The notes: generated by a model from the sequence alone, not told the origin. DNA of 64,000 nucleotides from Roseimarinus sp035271585 (GCA_035271585.1 DATERL010000074.1:10564-74563); one strand, 5' to 3'; positions 19,506-28,754 are shown, numbered from the stretch's first letter. A program made the numbers and translations.

Positions 19506-21230
19506 ATGAAAAGGTTAATCTATATCATCATATTGGCTACAGGAATGCTATCCTTTTATAGTTGTAGCGATTTCCTCGATGCCGACAACAAATCGAATGT
19601 AACCTCCGGGACGTATTACCGTACCGAAGCCGGATTTGAAACTTTGGTTAACTATGCCTATGCACAGTTAAAACCTTTGTACGACAGAAACGGCCCTGCA
19701 ATATTCAGCAGCGGTACCGATTTATACCACCGTGGCCGTAACGCCATGCCCGAAATAGGACTGCACACTTACAATAGCCTTACTCCTGAGAATGAAACGG
19801 TAAGGAGTTTTTATACAAATTGCTACAAAGGCATTCAAGCGGCCAACTGTGTGTTGTATTATGCCGAAACCACTGAAGCAAAACCCGAAACCATTACAAT
19901 AAGAGTAGCCGAGGCAAAATTTTTGCGTGCCTTATTTTATTACGAAATGGTTCAACATTTTGGAGGTGTAGCTTTGGTTAAAGAATATGTCAACTCCATT
20001 GTTACCGAAGCTCCCCGTAATTCAACCGAAGAGGTCTTTACCTTCATTATCGACGAATTAGAAGCGCTGGCGGCCGACGACAGTCCACTACCCAACACTG
20101 ATTTGGGAGGACGGGTTAATAAACAAGCCGTTTTTCATTACCTGGCAAAAACATACCTTACAGCAGGCTGGGATCTTGGAAAAAACGACTTTTTCAGTAA
20201 AGCTGCATCCTATGCCGAAAAAGCAATTGCCTTAGGAAACGGTCTTGACGAAACTTATGACCAATTATGGTGGCCTGAGAACGACAACAAACATCAAGAA
20301 ATTATATTTGCCGTTCAATACGACCGTGCTTCGTCAACCGCAGCAGGGTTAGCCGAAACCGACAATGGGAACAGGCTCCAATCAACATTTGGACAATATC
20401 TGGGTGGAAACGACCAAGGGTATAAAAACACATCATCGAATTTTATTCCATCAGAAAAATTAATGTACTTATACCAAGAAGGCGACAGCCGTTACGAAAG
20501 CACTTATATGACCAAGCTATATTGTACCGACGAAAACAACCCTAAAATTACCGGTAATTACTATGCTCCTTATAATGGAACAGCTGCAAATAGTTCTATT
20601 GCATTCTATTATCCGCCACACTATGCAAGTAGCAAAGACGATATCGCAGCATGGAGAGCCGAAGATCCTACACACCGCACAAAAACAGTAGTAATCCCGA
20701 TGACCTCAAAAACAATACATCCCGATTTATCTGCTTGTACCTATTTCGATGCAGCGGCAAATGGCGATGCTGTTTTTGGTATTACCTGCATCAAAAAATT
20801 CGACGATCCCGAATCATCTTATGGCAACAATTCTTGCTACCGAGATATTGTTTTGGCTCGTTTGGCCGAAACCTATTTGATAGCAGCCGAGGCCTATTTA
20901 AAAGACAGCAAGCAAAACAAAGCCGACGAAATGCTTAACCTAGTTCGCGAACGTGCTTTCAGGAGAAGTAGCGTATCCTATTCAAAATCGAATATTACGC
21001 TCAACGACATTCTTGACGAGCGGGCACTTGAGCTTGCTGGAGAACGCCTACGCTGGGCTGACCTTCGACGTACACAAAAATTAGTAGAATATAACGTAGC
21101 ATATAATCCGGAGCTAAATTCAGCCAACGATTTTGAAGGTGTCGATGGAAATCAAAAACTCTATCGCCCAATACCTCAGAATGCGATTGACTTAAACACA
21201 GCAACCATTGAACAGAACCCCGGTTATTAG
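19506..21230 (+). CDS. SusD-like surface glycan-binding lipoprotein
   Basis: Lid and glycan-binding partner of the SusC transporter. The 574 residues begin with a lipoprotein signal whose lipobox cysteine is in FYSCSDFLDAD (Cys20). RagB/SusD features follow, including an N-terminal SusD-like region, TPR-type helices (AEAKFLRALFYYEMVQHFGGV) and a C-terminal ELAGERLRWADLRRTQKLVEY segment. It lies 24 bases after SusC. A terminator-like hairpin directly follows it, so SusCD may be made in excess over the genes downstream. Confidence 0.96.
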   Translation: MKRLIYIIILATGMLSFYSCSDFLDADNKSNVTSGTYYRTEAGFETLVNYAYAQLKPLYDRNGPAIFSSGTDLYHRGRNAMPEIGLHTYNSLTPENETVRSFYTNCYKGIQAANCVLYYAETTEAKPETITIRVAEAKFLRALFYYEMVQHFGGVALVKEYVNSIVTEAPRNSTEEVFTFIIDELEALAADDSPLPNTDLGGRVNKQAVFHYLAKTYLTAGWDLGKNDFFSKAASYAEKAIALGNGLDETYDQLWWPENDNKHQEIIFAVQYDRASSTAAGLAETDNGNRLQSTFGQYLGGNDQGYKNTSSNFIPSEKLMYLYQEGDSRYESTYMTKLYCTDENNPKITGNYYAPYNGTAANSSIAFYYPPHYASSKDDIAAWRAEDPTHRTKTVVIPMTSKTIHPDLSACTYFDAAANGDAVFGITCIKKFDDPESSYGNNSCYRDIVLARLAETYLIAAEAYLKDSKQNKADEMLNLVRERAFRRSSVSYSKSNITLNDILDERALELAGERLRWADLRRTQKLVEYNVAYNPELNSANDFEGVDGNQKLYRPIPQNAIDLNTATIEQNPGY

Positions 21231-21247
21231 TAGTAAGTTAGAATAAT

Positions 21248-21276
21248 AGCGGATGGTTATAATCTAAGCATCCGCT
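21248..21276 (+). terminator. Terminator or attenuator after SusD
   Basis: AGCGGATG (21248-21255) pairs perfectly with CATCCGCT (21269-21276) around a 13-base loop, followed by a short T-rich stretch. It lies 17 bases past the SusD stop and could end most transcription from the GH28-SusCD unit. Confidence 0.6.
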
Positions 21277-21361
21277 TTATTCTAAAACTTAAAAACGAAC
21301 AACTTATTTATCAATATAAACTTAGTTCTTTAAAGTGTTTAACAATTTAATATCTAGACTC

Positions 21362-22294
21362 ATGAAAAAAAATTTACTTTTCACAATTGCAGCACTCGCA
21401 ATCACGTTATTCGCGAATGCACAAAACTTTGTAAAGCTCAACTCGTTGGAGGATGAAGTACCTGCAGCAGGTACAGTTTGGACTGTTGACGGATGTTCAA
21501 TGCTATGGTACGATACCCCAAGCGGTGATGGTGTCAAAGAAAATGAAGAAGTTATTTCTGGAGATCAAACATTCGGATTTACAGTGCAAGGTTCTAACAA
21601 TCCAAAGCCATGGCAATATCCCGAAATTGGTGCTGGAGCTATGTGGTTATTCGATTGTACAAAAAGCGGCACATTGACTATTGTTACTGCCGTAAACAGT
21701 CAAAAAAACACCTACATTGTTGAAACACCTATTGTTGAAGATAAAACAGAAGGTAATTATTGCTACGTACTTTGTGGCGAAGAAGGTGTTACCGATTATT
21801 TATACGCCGATGAAGCTACATTTCAAGCAGGAGCTAAATTTGTTACAGCAACAACATCAGTAGGTGACAAACTTTTCAACGGAGCCCGCTCGTGGGATAT
21901 CTGGGACTTAGTTGAAGGCGAAAGTTTAACCATGCCCATTGACGACAGAACAGCTGCCGACGCTGCAGCAAAAGCCCTCACCAGCTGGATTTACGATGCT
22001 ATGGTCATTAAAGCCGATGCTAATAAATGCTACAACTACTTCTGCACTGGATCTAAAGCTTGTATTTATGGGTTCATTTTTACCCCCGAAGAAGAAGACC
22101 CAGGTGAAGACCCAGGTGAAGATCCAGGAACAAATGGTGTCAATAGTATTGACGGTTCAGCTAAAGTTATCAGCACCGAATATTACAACACGATGGGTGC
22201 TAAATTTAACGAACCAGTTAAAGGCGTAAACATTATTATCCAAAAAATGGATAATGGTAAAGTGAAAACTTCAAAGGGTATTTTCTTTAGATAG
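21362..22294 (+). CDS. Unknown secreted protein with T9SS-like C-terminal tail
   Basis: I do not recognise the main domain. The ATG at 21362 gives 310 residues with a clear signal peptide (MKKNLLFTIAALAITLFANAQ); nine more codons are open upstream. The body is rich in Trp, Tyr and Asp and ends in CYNYFCTGSKACIYGFIFTP, which looks like the last strands of a beta-sandwich. A linker with DPGED repeats follows. The final 45 or so residues (YYNTMGAKFNEPVKGVNIII, then DNGKVKTSKGIFFR) resemble the C-terminal secretion tails of Bacteroidales T9SS cargo. The place after SusD is where surface glycan-binding proteins often lie, so that role is suggested but not shown. Confidence 0.7.
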   Translation: MKKNLLFTIAALAITLFANAQNFVKLNSLEDEVPAAGTVWTVDGCSMLWYDTPSGDGVKENEEVISGDQTFGFTVQGSNNPKPWQYPEIGAGAMWLFDCTKSGTLTIVTAVNSQKNTYIVETPIVEDKTEGNYCYVLCGEEGVTDYLYADEATFQAGAKFVTATTSVGDKLFNGARSWDIWDLVEGESLTMPIDDRTAADAAAKALTSWIYDAMVIKADANKCYNYFCTGSKACIYGFIFTPEEEDPGEDPGEDPGTNGVNSIDGSAKVISTEYYNTMGAKFNEPVKGVNIIIQKMDNGKVKTSKGIFFR

Positions 22295-22302
22295 TGTTAA
22301 GT

Positions 22303-22431
22303 AAAAAAGTTGTCCGGTTAATATTTACCATGCAAGTTATTTTAATCATCAATGAATTTGATTTAGCTTAATCATTCATTTTCGAATGTGCCTGACAAAC
22401 ATCTCGCACCTAATAACCGGACAGCTTTTTT
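22303..22431 (+). terminator. Long-loop terminator-like inverted repeat
   Basis: The arms 22303-22320 and 22414-22431 pair over 18 positions with one G-U wobble; the core is TGTCCGGTTA / TAACCGGACA. The right arm runs into a T-rich tract on the plus strand. The 93-base loop holds a smaller AATGAAT/ATTCATT repeat. It ends the gene at 21362-22294. The rest of the gap up to 22605 is A/T rich and I see no clear promoter in it. Confidence 0.55.
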
Positions 22432-22605
22432 ATTTTTTTAGTTGTTGAGTAAACAAAACAGTATTCATCAACAGCTTGTTGCAATATAATGTTAAACCAA
22501 AAAAGCATCAGCTTCATTGCATTCATTTTTTTTTAATTTATTTGTTGATTTTTTAAAAAGAAAAAGGGAAATAACTGTGCTTAATATTTTAAAACGATAT
22601 AGGTG

Positions 22606-23793
22606 ATGAGAATTATAATATCGATACTGATTGTTTTTATGATCGCATTTGGGTGCAAATCAGAAACAAACAACAACTCGGCATTATCGGGTGATGAGGT
22701 AAAATGGTCGGTTAAAATGGCCAACTCGGTTATGCAATTACACGATAGTTTAATTTACTTCGACGGGAAAGACAAAATTAAATGGCAATACGATGTGGCC
22801 ATGCTGGCCATGAGCATTGACAAACTTGGTGTTTTTGACCAAAAATACTCCGATTACATGCAGAGCTACTTCGATTATTTTATAAATGAAGATGGTTCAG
22901 TAAAAAAATACAAAATCGAAGAATACAACATCGATCGCATTAACCCAGCTAAAAGCTTATTCACCTTATACAAGCGAACCGGCGAACAAAAATACAAAAC
23001 GGCCATTCAGCAATTTATAAAGCAAATGGAAAATCACCCCAAAACAGAAACGGGTGGTTACTGGCACAAAAAAGTCTATCCTTATCAAATGTGGCTCGAC
23101 GGAATCTACATGGGTTCTCCCTTTTTAGCACAATATGCAAAAGAATATAATTCGCCTCAATGGTTCGATGTTGTCACCCATCAAGTTATTCTTATTTACA
23201 ACAAAACACTCGACCCAGCAAGCGGACTCCTTTACCACGCTTGGGACGAAAGCGGAAAACAACGCTGGAGTAATCCCGAAACCGGACAATCGCCTCATTT
23301 TTGGAGCCGAGCCATTGGTTGGTATGTAATAGCCATTGTCGATATCCTCGATTTTCTCCCCGAAAACCACCCCGACAGGCATCAATTAATTACCATTTTG
23401 AACAACGAAATTGACGCTTTACTCAAAGTAAGCGACCCCGATACTGGCTTATGGTTTCAGGTACTCGATCAACTTGGACGCGAAGGGAATTACATCGAAG
23501 CTTCGGGCTCGTGTATGTACACTTATGCCATGGCAAAAGCAGCCAATAAAGGATACATTGATAAACAATACAAAAAAATTGCCAACCAAAAATTCGATGC
23601 CATTATTAAACACTTAATTGTGAAAGATAATGATGGCAATCTTGTATTGAAGAATGTTTGCGGCGGTTGTGGCTTAGGTGGCAACCCGTATCGCGATGGC
23701 AGCTATAACTATTATATCAACGAAAAAGTAGTTGATAACGACAGTAAAGGAGTTGCTCCTTTCATTTTGGCGGCCATTGAACTCGACCGATAA
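22606..23793 (+). CDS. GH105 unsaturated rhamnogalacturonyl/galacturonyl hydrolase
   Basis: Removes the unsaturated uronic acid left at the non-reducing end by pectin or rhamnogalacturonan lyases. The ATG at 22606 is chosen over the GTG one codon earlier, giving 395 residues. A lipobox cysteine in AFGCKSE marks a lipoprotein. GH105/GH88 features include the WQYDVAMLA region, YPYQMWLDGIYMGSPFLAQY (with the likely catalytic Asp near residue 165) and HFWSRAIGWYV. It starts the second half of the pectin locus. No lyase lies in the window, so its substrate must come from an enzyme encoded elsewhere. Confidence 0.92.
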   Translation: MRIIISILIVFMIAFGCKSETNNNSALSGDEVKWSVKMANSVMQLHDSLIYFDGKDKIKWQYDVAMLAMSIDKLGVFDQKYSDYMQSYFDYFINEDGSVKKYKIEEYNIDRINPAKSLFTLYKRTGEQKYKTAIQQFIKQMENHPKTETGGYWHKKVYPYQMWLDGIYMGSPFLAQYAKEYNSPQWFDVVTHQVILIYNKTLDPASGLLYHAWDESGKQRWSNPETGQSPHFWSRAIGWYVIAIVDILDFLPENHPDRHQLITILNNEIDALLKVSDPDTGLWFQVLDQLGREGNYIEASGSCMYTYAMAKAANKGYIDKQYKKIANQKFDAIIKHLIVKDNDGNLVLKNVCGGCGLGGNPYRDGSYNYYINEKVVDNDSKGVAPFILAAIELDR

Positions 23794-23905
23794 GCTAAAG
23801 TCTTATGTGCTTATAATCTTCAAGTTAGCACCTAATCATTGAATCGAATCACACCGTTTTAAATTTTATGACTCCTCACCCAATTTGACTAAAATTTAAT
23901 ACAGA

Positions 23906-24640
23906 ATGAATAAAAAAGTATTCATAATACTGCTATTAAGCACAATACTGCTTTCGGCTTGCAATAAACCAACCCCCGTTTTATACCTTATAGGCGATTC
24001 AACCATGGCCAACAAACCCGATTTGGAATATCCCGAACGCGGTTGGGGACAACTACTAACTACTTTTTTCGATTCAACACTGATCATAGAAAACCATGCA
24101 CAAAACGGACGCAGCACCCGTTCATTTATTTACGAAGGCCGCTGGGACAGTATAATGTCCAGACTAAAACCCGGCGATTTTGCAGTTATCCAATTTGGAC
24201 ACAACGATAGCTCCGAATCGAAAGTTGGGCGACACACCCTACCCGACGAATACCGTTACAATTTATCGAAATTCGTAATTGAAACCCTCAACAAAGGAGC
24301 ACATCCAATTATTTGCACACCAATAGCACGGCGCAAATTTGTTGATGGGGCTTTAAGCGATACCCATGGCATTTATCCCAACATTGCCCGTCAAGTTGCT
24401 CAAAAACTCAATATTCCATTAATCGATATGACCATTAGCAGCATGGAATTGTTGACCAGCTTGGGAGAAGAAAAAACGCTGTCTTTATTTTTGCAAATTC
24501 CCGCAAGCGTTTACGAAAAATATCCCGAGGGTAAAATCGACAATACCCATTTATCGGAAAAAGGAGCAATAGCCATTTCATCAATTTTTGTTGCCCAAAT
24601 AAAAGAACAAAATATAGAACTGGCAAAATATTTAAAATAG
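23906..24640 (+). CDS. Rhamnogalacturonan acetylesterase-like SGNH hydrolase (CE12 type)
   Basis: Removes acetyl groups from pectic backbone residues. The 244 residues begin with a lipoprotein signal (LLSACNKP, lipobox Cys19). SGNH/GDSL blocks are visible: block I GDSTMA with catalytic Ser32, block II with the glycine/asparagine around AQNGRSTRSF, block III QFGHNDSS, and block V DNTHLSEKG with the catalytic Asp and His. It lies 112 bases after GH105 and 73 bases before GH43. Family assignment rests on motif spacing and context. Confidence 0.88.
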   Translation: MNKKVFIILLLSTILLSACNKPTPVLYLIGDSTMANKPDLEYPERGWGQLLTTFFDSTLIIENHAQNGRSTRSFIYEGRWDSIMSRLKPGDFAVIQFGHNDSSESKVGRHTLPDEYRYNLSKFVIETLNKGAHPIICTPIARRKFVDGALSDTHGIYPNIARQVAQKLNIPLIDMTISSMELLTSLGEEKTLSLFLQIPASVYEKYPEGKIDNTHLSEKGAIAISSIFVAQIKEQNIELAKYLK

Positions 24641-24713
24641 AAACTCTAAATTAGCTCACACAGAACTTCTTTTTCCAAAATAAAACTTTTGTGTTCTAAT
24701 TAAATTCAAAATT

Positions 24714-26372
24714 ATGAGCTATAAATATCATCGGGAACTACTTAAAATCTCAAAATTGAGCAAAGCTATAATTGGACTAATGCTATTGGTAATTCTGGTA
24801 ACAATCAACACCAAGGCTTTTTCACAAAACTGGAAAAATGGGCTTTGGAATGCCGACAATGGCAATGGTACTTTTACAAACCCCATATTGCATTCCGATT
24901 ATTCAGATCCCGATGTGTGCCAGGCTGGCGATTATTTTTACCTTACCGCTTCGAGCTTTAATTGTGCGCCCGGCTTACCCATCTTAAGATCAACTGATTT
25001 GGTCAACTGGGAATTAATAGCCTATGCGCTTCACCGCTTATACCATAAGTCATTCGACCAACCACAACACGGAAATGGAGTTTGGGCACCGGCCATACGC
25101 TATCACAACAACGAATTTTATATTTACTGGGGCGACCCCGACCTAGGCATTTACATGGTAAAAGCCCAAAACCCAGAAGGGCCGTGGAGCGAAGCCCTTT
25201 TGGTACACGCTGCCCGTGGATGGATTGATCCCTGTCCTTTTTGGGACGACAACGGGAAAGCTTATCTGGTTCACGCTTTAGCCGGTAGCCGCGCAGGAAT
25301 AAAAAGCATACTGCTTATTAATGAAATGAGCCCCGACGGTACAAAAATCGATCCTCAAGGGGTACTGGTTTTCGACGGACACGAAAAGCACACAACCATA
25401 GAAGGGCCAAAACTCTACAAACGGAATGGCTATTATTACATTTTTGCTCCGGCTGGCGGAGTTAAACCCGGCTGGCAAACTGTGCTTCGAAGCAAAAATA
25501 TATTTGGTACCTACGAAGATAAAATTGTGATGCACCAAGGCAATACCAACATTAATGGCCCACATCAAGGCGGTTTTCTCGAATTGGCTTCGGGCGAATC
25601 GTGGTTCATTCACTTTCAGGACAAAGATGCCTACGGACGTATTGTCCATCTACAGCCAGTTAACTGGGCCAACAATTGGCCCACAATAGGTTACGACATC
25701 AACAACGATGGCATTGGCGAACCCATTAGCACCTATTCGAAACCCAAAGTAAAACTCGAATCAAACCCACTGGGAATAGCTGCCTCCGACGAGTTCAATT
25801 CCACAACAATGGGACTGCAATGGCAATGGCACGCCAACCCAAAATCCGAATGGGCTTTCACATCGCCTTATGGTTATTTAAGAATGAATTGCGTAATGAC
25901 ACCTTCCAAACCACTGAATTTATGGGAAGTGCCCAATTTATTGCTTCAAAAACCACCTGCAGTTGAATTCACGGCTACCACAAAATTTAATTTCTCACCC
26001 AAAGAAAATGGCGACTGCGCTGGCTTGGTAATAATGGGCGAAGATTACGCCTACATTGCCTGCGAACACCACAATGGAAAGAACTTCGTGACCTACAACA
26101 AATGCAGCGACGCAAGAACAGGTGGCAAGGAGCTTCAACTTCAAAAAATAGAAATTGAAGGCAACGAAATTTATTTTAGGCTTGACGTTACAATCGGCGC
26201 TGTATGCAAGTTTACATACAGTACCAATGGAAAGGATTACACAAATATTGGCAACGAATTTAACGCACGTGCCGGACGCTGGATTGGAGCAAAAACAGGC
26301 ATTTTTGCACTTAAAAGTACCGAGACCAACGATTCGGGCTTTGCCGATTTCGACTGGTTTAGGGTTGAATAA
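24714..26372 (+). CDS. GH43-family hydrolase with C-terminal beta-sandwich domain
   Basis: Probably an arabinofuranosidase, galactosidase or xylosidase acting on pectin side chains. The 552 residues carry an N-terminal hydrophobic signal (about 17-38). A five-bladed propeller follows with the GH43 triad: catalytic-base Asp65 in SDYSDPD, Asp172 in WIDPCPFWDD, and acid Glu230 in TTIEGPKLYKRNGYY. From about residue 350 there is a GH43_C2-like jelly-roll (SDEFNSTTMGLQWQWHANP). Substrate cannot be set from sequence because GH43 activities vary between subfamilies. Confidence 0.9.
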   Translation: MSYKYHRELLKISKLSKAIIGLMLLVILVTINTKAFSQNWKNGLWNADNGNGTFTNPILHSDYSDPDVCQAGDYFYLTASSFNCAPGLPILRSTDLVNWELIAYALHRLYHKSFDQPQHGNGVWAPAIRYHNNEFYIYWGDPDLGIYMVKAQNPEGPWSEALLVHAARGWIDPCPFWDDNGKAYLVHALAGSRAGIKSILLINEMSPDGTKIDPQGVLVFDGHEKHTTIEGPKLYKRNGYYYIFAPAGGVKPGWQTVLRSKNIFGTYEDKIVMHQGNTNINGPHQGGFLELASGESWFIHFQDKDAYGRIVHLQPVNWANNWPTIGYDINNDGIGEPISTYSKPKVKLESNPLGIAASDEFNSTTMGLQWQWHANPKSEWAFTSPYGYLRMNCVMTPSKPLNLWEVPNLLLQKPPAVEFTATTKFNFSPKENGDCAGLVIMGEDYAYIACEHHNGKNFVTYNKCSDARTGGKELQLQKIEIEGNEIYFRLDVTIGAVCKFTYSTNGKDYTNIGNEFNARAGRWIGAKTGIFALKSTETNDSGFADFDWFRVE

Positions 26373-26401
26373 TTCATAACATCAATACAAACCAACTTGT
26401 A

Positions 26402-27370
26402 ATGAAAAAAATAACAATTCTATACTTCTTCCTTTTTCAGTTGCTCATTTCGTTGGCCGGAAACAACTATCATTTCACTGTAGCAACCGACAGTACAGGC
26501 GACTTCAATTCGATTCAAAAAGCCATTGATGCAACAAAAGCCTTCCCACCACATCGGCTTACCATTTTCGTAAAAAATGGCATTTACAACGAAAAAGTAA
26601 AGGTTCACTCGTGGAATACCGATTTAAGCATTATTGGTGAAAGTGCAGAAAACACAATCATTACTTTCGACGATTATTTCGATAAAATAAATTTAGGTAG
26701 GAACAGCACTTTTCATACTTGGACCATGTTGGTTGAAGCTCATAATTTTATTGCCGAGAACCTGACCATAGCCAACACCGCAGGTCCAGTTGGACAAGCC
26801 ATTGCCTTACAGGTTGAAGCCGACCAATGTATTTTTCGTAACATTAGGGTGCTGGGACATCAGGACGCTCTTTACGCGGCAGGTATTAATTGTCGCCAGT
26901 ATTTCAAAGATTGTTACATTGAAGGAACCACCGATTTCATTTTTGGTTCTGCCACAGCCCTTTTCGAAAACTGCACCATCAATAGTAAAAGCAACTCGTA
27001 CATCACTGCAGCAAGCACTCCAAAAGGCTTTGATTTTGGTTACGTATTTATGAACTGCAAGTTTACAGCCAGCAATGGAGTTGATAGCGTTTACCTTGGC
27101 CGGCCATGGCGAAAATTTGCAAAAACAGTGATTATTAATTGTGAACTTGGCAATCACATTGTTCCCGAAGGATGGAAAGCATGGGACAATGCCGATGACT
27201 TGTTTTCGACCTATTATGCCGAATATAATAATTTAGGTTCGGGTGGAAAAACCGAAAAAAGGGTAGTATGGAGCCACCAACTAACACCTATTGAAGCCAA
27301 TGGCTATACTGCCGAAACAATTTTAAAAACTCGGCAACAAATAAAAACAGCAAAGTGGTACATTCAATAA
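26402..27370 (+). CDS. CE8 pectin methylesterase
   Basis: Removes methyl esters from homogalacturonan. The 322 residues have a short signal peptide and a beta-helix. Pectinesterase signatures are complete: GHQDALY with catalytic Asp155, GTTDFIFG with Asp178, and YLGRPW with Arg234. It is the last gene of the pectin locus and converges on folE with only 22 bases between; no convincing terminator is seen there. Confidence 0.94.
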   Translation: MKKITILYFFLFQLLISLAGNNYHFTVATDSTGDFNSIQKAIDATKAFPPHRLTIFVKNGIYNEKVKVHSWNTDLSIIGESAENTIITFDDYFDKINLGRNSTFHTWTMLVEAHNFIAENLTIANTAGPVGQAIALQVEADQCIFRNIRVLGHQDALYAAGINCRQYFKDCYIEGTTDFIFGSATALFENCTINSKSNSYITAASTPKGFDFGYVFMNCKFTASNGVDSVYLGRPWRKFAKTVIINCELGNHIVPEGWKAWDNADDLFSTYYAEYNNLGSGGKTEKRVVWSHQLTPIEANGYTAETILKTRQQIKTAKWYIQ

Positions 27371-27392
27371 AAAACAAAACAGGTTTTCACAA

Positions 27393-28016
27393 TCAATGTA
27401 AATTACTGCTTATTATTTTGAAAAACTCCTGACGGGTGGCTTCACGTGTAAATGCACCAGTAAAATCGGATGTAGTAGTAACCGAGTGCTGTTTCTGTAC
27501 ACCACGCATTTGCATGCAAAGGTGCTGTGCCTCAATCACTACTGCAACACCAAGTGGATGTAAGGTATCATTAATGCAGTCTTTAATTTGCGTGGTTAAA
27601 CGCTCCTGAATCTGCAACCTGCGCGAAAAAGCCTCAACAACCCTAGCAATTTTGCTTAAACCGGTAATATATCCGTTGGGAATATAAGCTACGTGAGCCT
27701 TGCCAATAAAGGGAAGCATGTGATGCTCGCACATCGAAAAAATTTCAATTTCTTTTACAACCACCATTTGTCGGTAATCTTCTTTAAACATGGCCGACTT
27801 TAGTATTTCCTGAGGATTCATCTCATAGCCTTGCAACAAAAACTGCATGGACTTAGCTACCCTTAATGGTGTGTTTTGTAATCCCTCGCGAGCAGGGTCT
27901 TCACCTAAAAGCTTAATTATTTCGTGGTAATGATCGACTAATTTTTCAGTTGTATCGGTATCGAACTTTTCAACTTTCTGATAATTACCTGATTTACTAT
28001 TCAATGAAAATTGCAT
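27393..28016 (-). CDS. folE: GTP cyclohydrolase I
   Basis: First enzyme of tetrahydrofolate synthesis: it turns GTP into dihydroneopterin triphosphate. The 207 residues have the family core, including EGLQNTPLRVAKS, the zinc-binding CEHHMLPF motif, and the FSRRLQIQERLTTQI and EAQHLCMQMRGVQK segments with the second zinc cysteine. It is divergent from the Lrp-type gene across a 224-base A/T-rich gap. Confidence 0.96.
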   Translation of the reverse strand: MQFSLNSKSGNYQKVEKFDTDTTEKLVDHYHEIIKLLGEDPAREGLQNTPLRVAKSMQFLLQGYEMNPQEILKSAMFKEDYRQMVVVKEIEIFSMCEHHMLPFIGKAHVAYIPNGYITGLSKIARVVEAFSRRLQIQERLTTQIKDCINDTLHPLGVAVVIEAQHLCMQMRGVQKQHSVTTTSDFTGAFTREATRQEFFKIISSNLH

Positions 28017-28206
28017 TTTTTAAAGTTTTCTACAAAAAAACAACATTTATTGATAATATTCCATTTTTGGGTACTAAAAAAGCAAAAAGTAATGGAATTT
28101 AAACATCTATACTTATTTTAAAAAATAGCTTAGCACTTATTAACTTTTAAATTATAACTATTCTACTATTTTTACTTACATATTTTAATTATAACAAGAA
28201 ATATCG

Positions 28207-28232
28207 TACTTTTAACTTACAATTTAAAAGTA
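28207..28232 (+). promoter_or_regulatory. Perfect inverted repeat over the Lrp-gene promoter
   Basis: TACTTTTAA (28207-28215) and TTAAAAGTA (28224-28232) form a perfect 9-bp palindrome with an 8-base centre. It ends 8 bases before the ATG of the Lrp-type gene. The left arm also resembles a -7 box (TACTTTTA against TAnnTTTG). The position suits an autoregulatory operator, as is common for Lrp-family genes. Confidence 0.5.
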
Positions 28233-28240
28233 AAACGACA

Positions 28241-28720
28241 ATGAGCGAAGAATTATCAAACCAGCAAATGAACATCGACGAGCTGGATAAAAAAATACTT
28301 AAACTGATTACCAAAAATGCACGCATTCCTTTTCTCGAGGTGGCACGCGAATGTGGAGTATCGGGTGCGGCCATACACCAAAGGGTACAGCGTTTACTTA
28401 ACATGGGAATTGTTTCGGGATCGGAATTTATTTTATGCCCCGAAAAACTGGGCTACAACACCTGTGCTTATATGGGGATTCATCTCGAAAAAGCGAGCTT
28501 TCACAAAGAAGTAGTTTTACAATTAAAGGCAATTCCCGAAATAGTTGAGTGCCACTGTACCACCGGGCAATACGCCATTTTTGTAAAAATAATGACAAAA
28601 ACCAACAAGCACCTTAGACAAATCATCGACAACGAATTTCAAAAAATAAACGGCATTGCCCGTACCGAAACATTTATGTCACTTGAGCTTGAATTTAGCA
28701 GGCAAGCCCCTGTCAAATAA
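28241..28720 (+). CDS. Lrp/AsnC-family transcriptional regulator
   Basis: A 159-residue DNA-binding protein. The N-terminal winged HTH is clear (IDELDKKILKLITKNARIPF, then LEVARECGVSGAAIHQRVQRL). A C-terminal RAM ligand-binding domain follows (about residues 75-155, with IPEIVECHCTTGQYAIFVKI). The effector is probably an amino acid but is not known. The palindrome just upstream suggests self-control. It is divergent from folE and ends at a bidirectional terminator. Confidence 0.93.
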   Translation: MSEELSNQQMNIDELDKKILKLITKNARIPFLEVARECGVSGAAIHQRVQRLLNMGIVSGSEFILCPEKLGYNTCAYMGIHLEKASFHKEVVLQLKAIPEIVECHCTTGQYAIFVKIMTKTNKHLRQIIDNEFQKINGIARTETFMSLELEFSRQAPVK

Positions 28721-28728
28721 TAAAAAAA

Positions 28729-28754
28729 GGTGTTACCCTCTCCTGAGTAACACC
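28729..28754. terminator. Bidirectional terminator between Lrp gene and secreted protein gene
   Basis: GGTGTTAC (28729-28736) pairs perfectly with GTAACACC (28747-28754) around a 10-base loop. A seven-T run follows on the minus strand and a weaker T-rich stretch on the plus strand. It separates two convergent genes. Confidence 0.75.

Noticed and set aside
22096..22132. Short tandem repeat encoding DPGED units
   Set aside because: It is an in-frame linker between the body and the C-terminal tail of a secreted protein, a common feature, and not a mobile or regulatory repeat.
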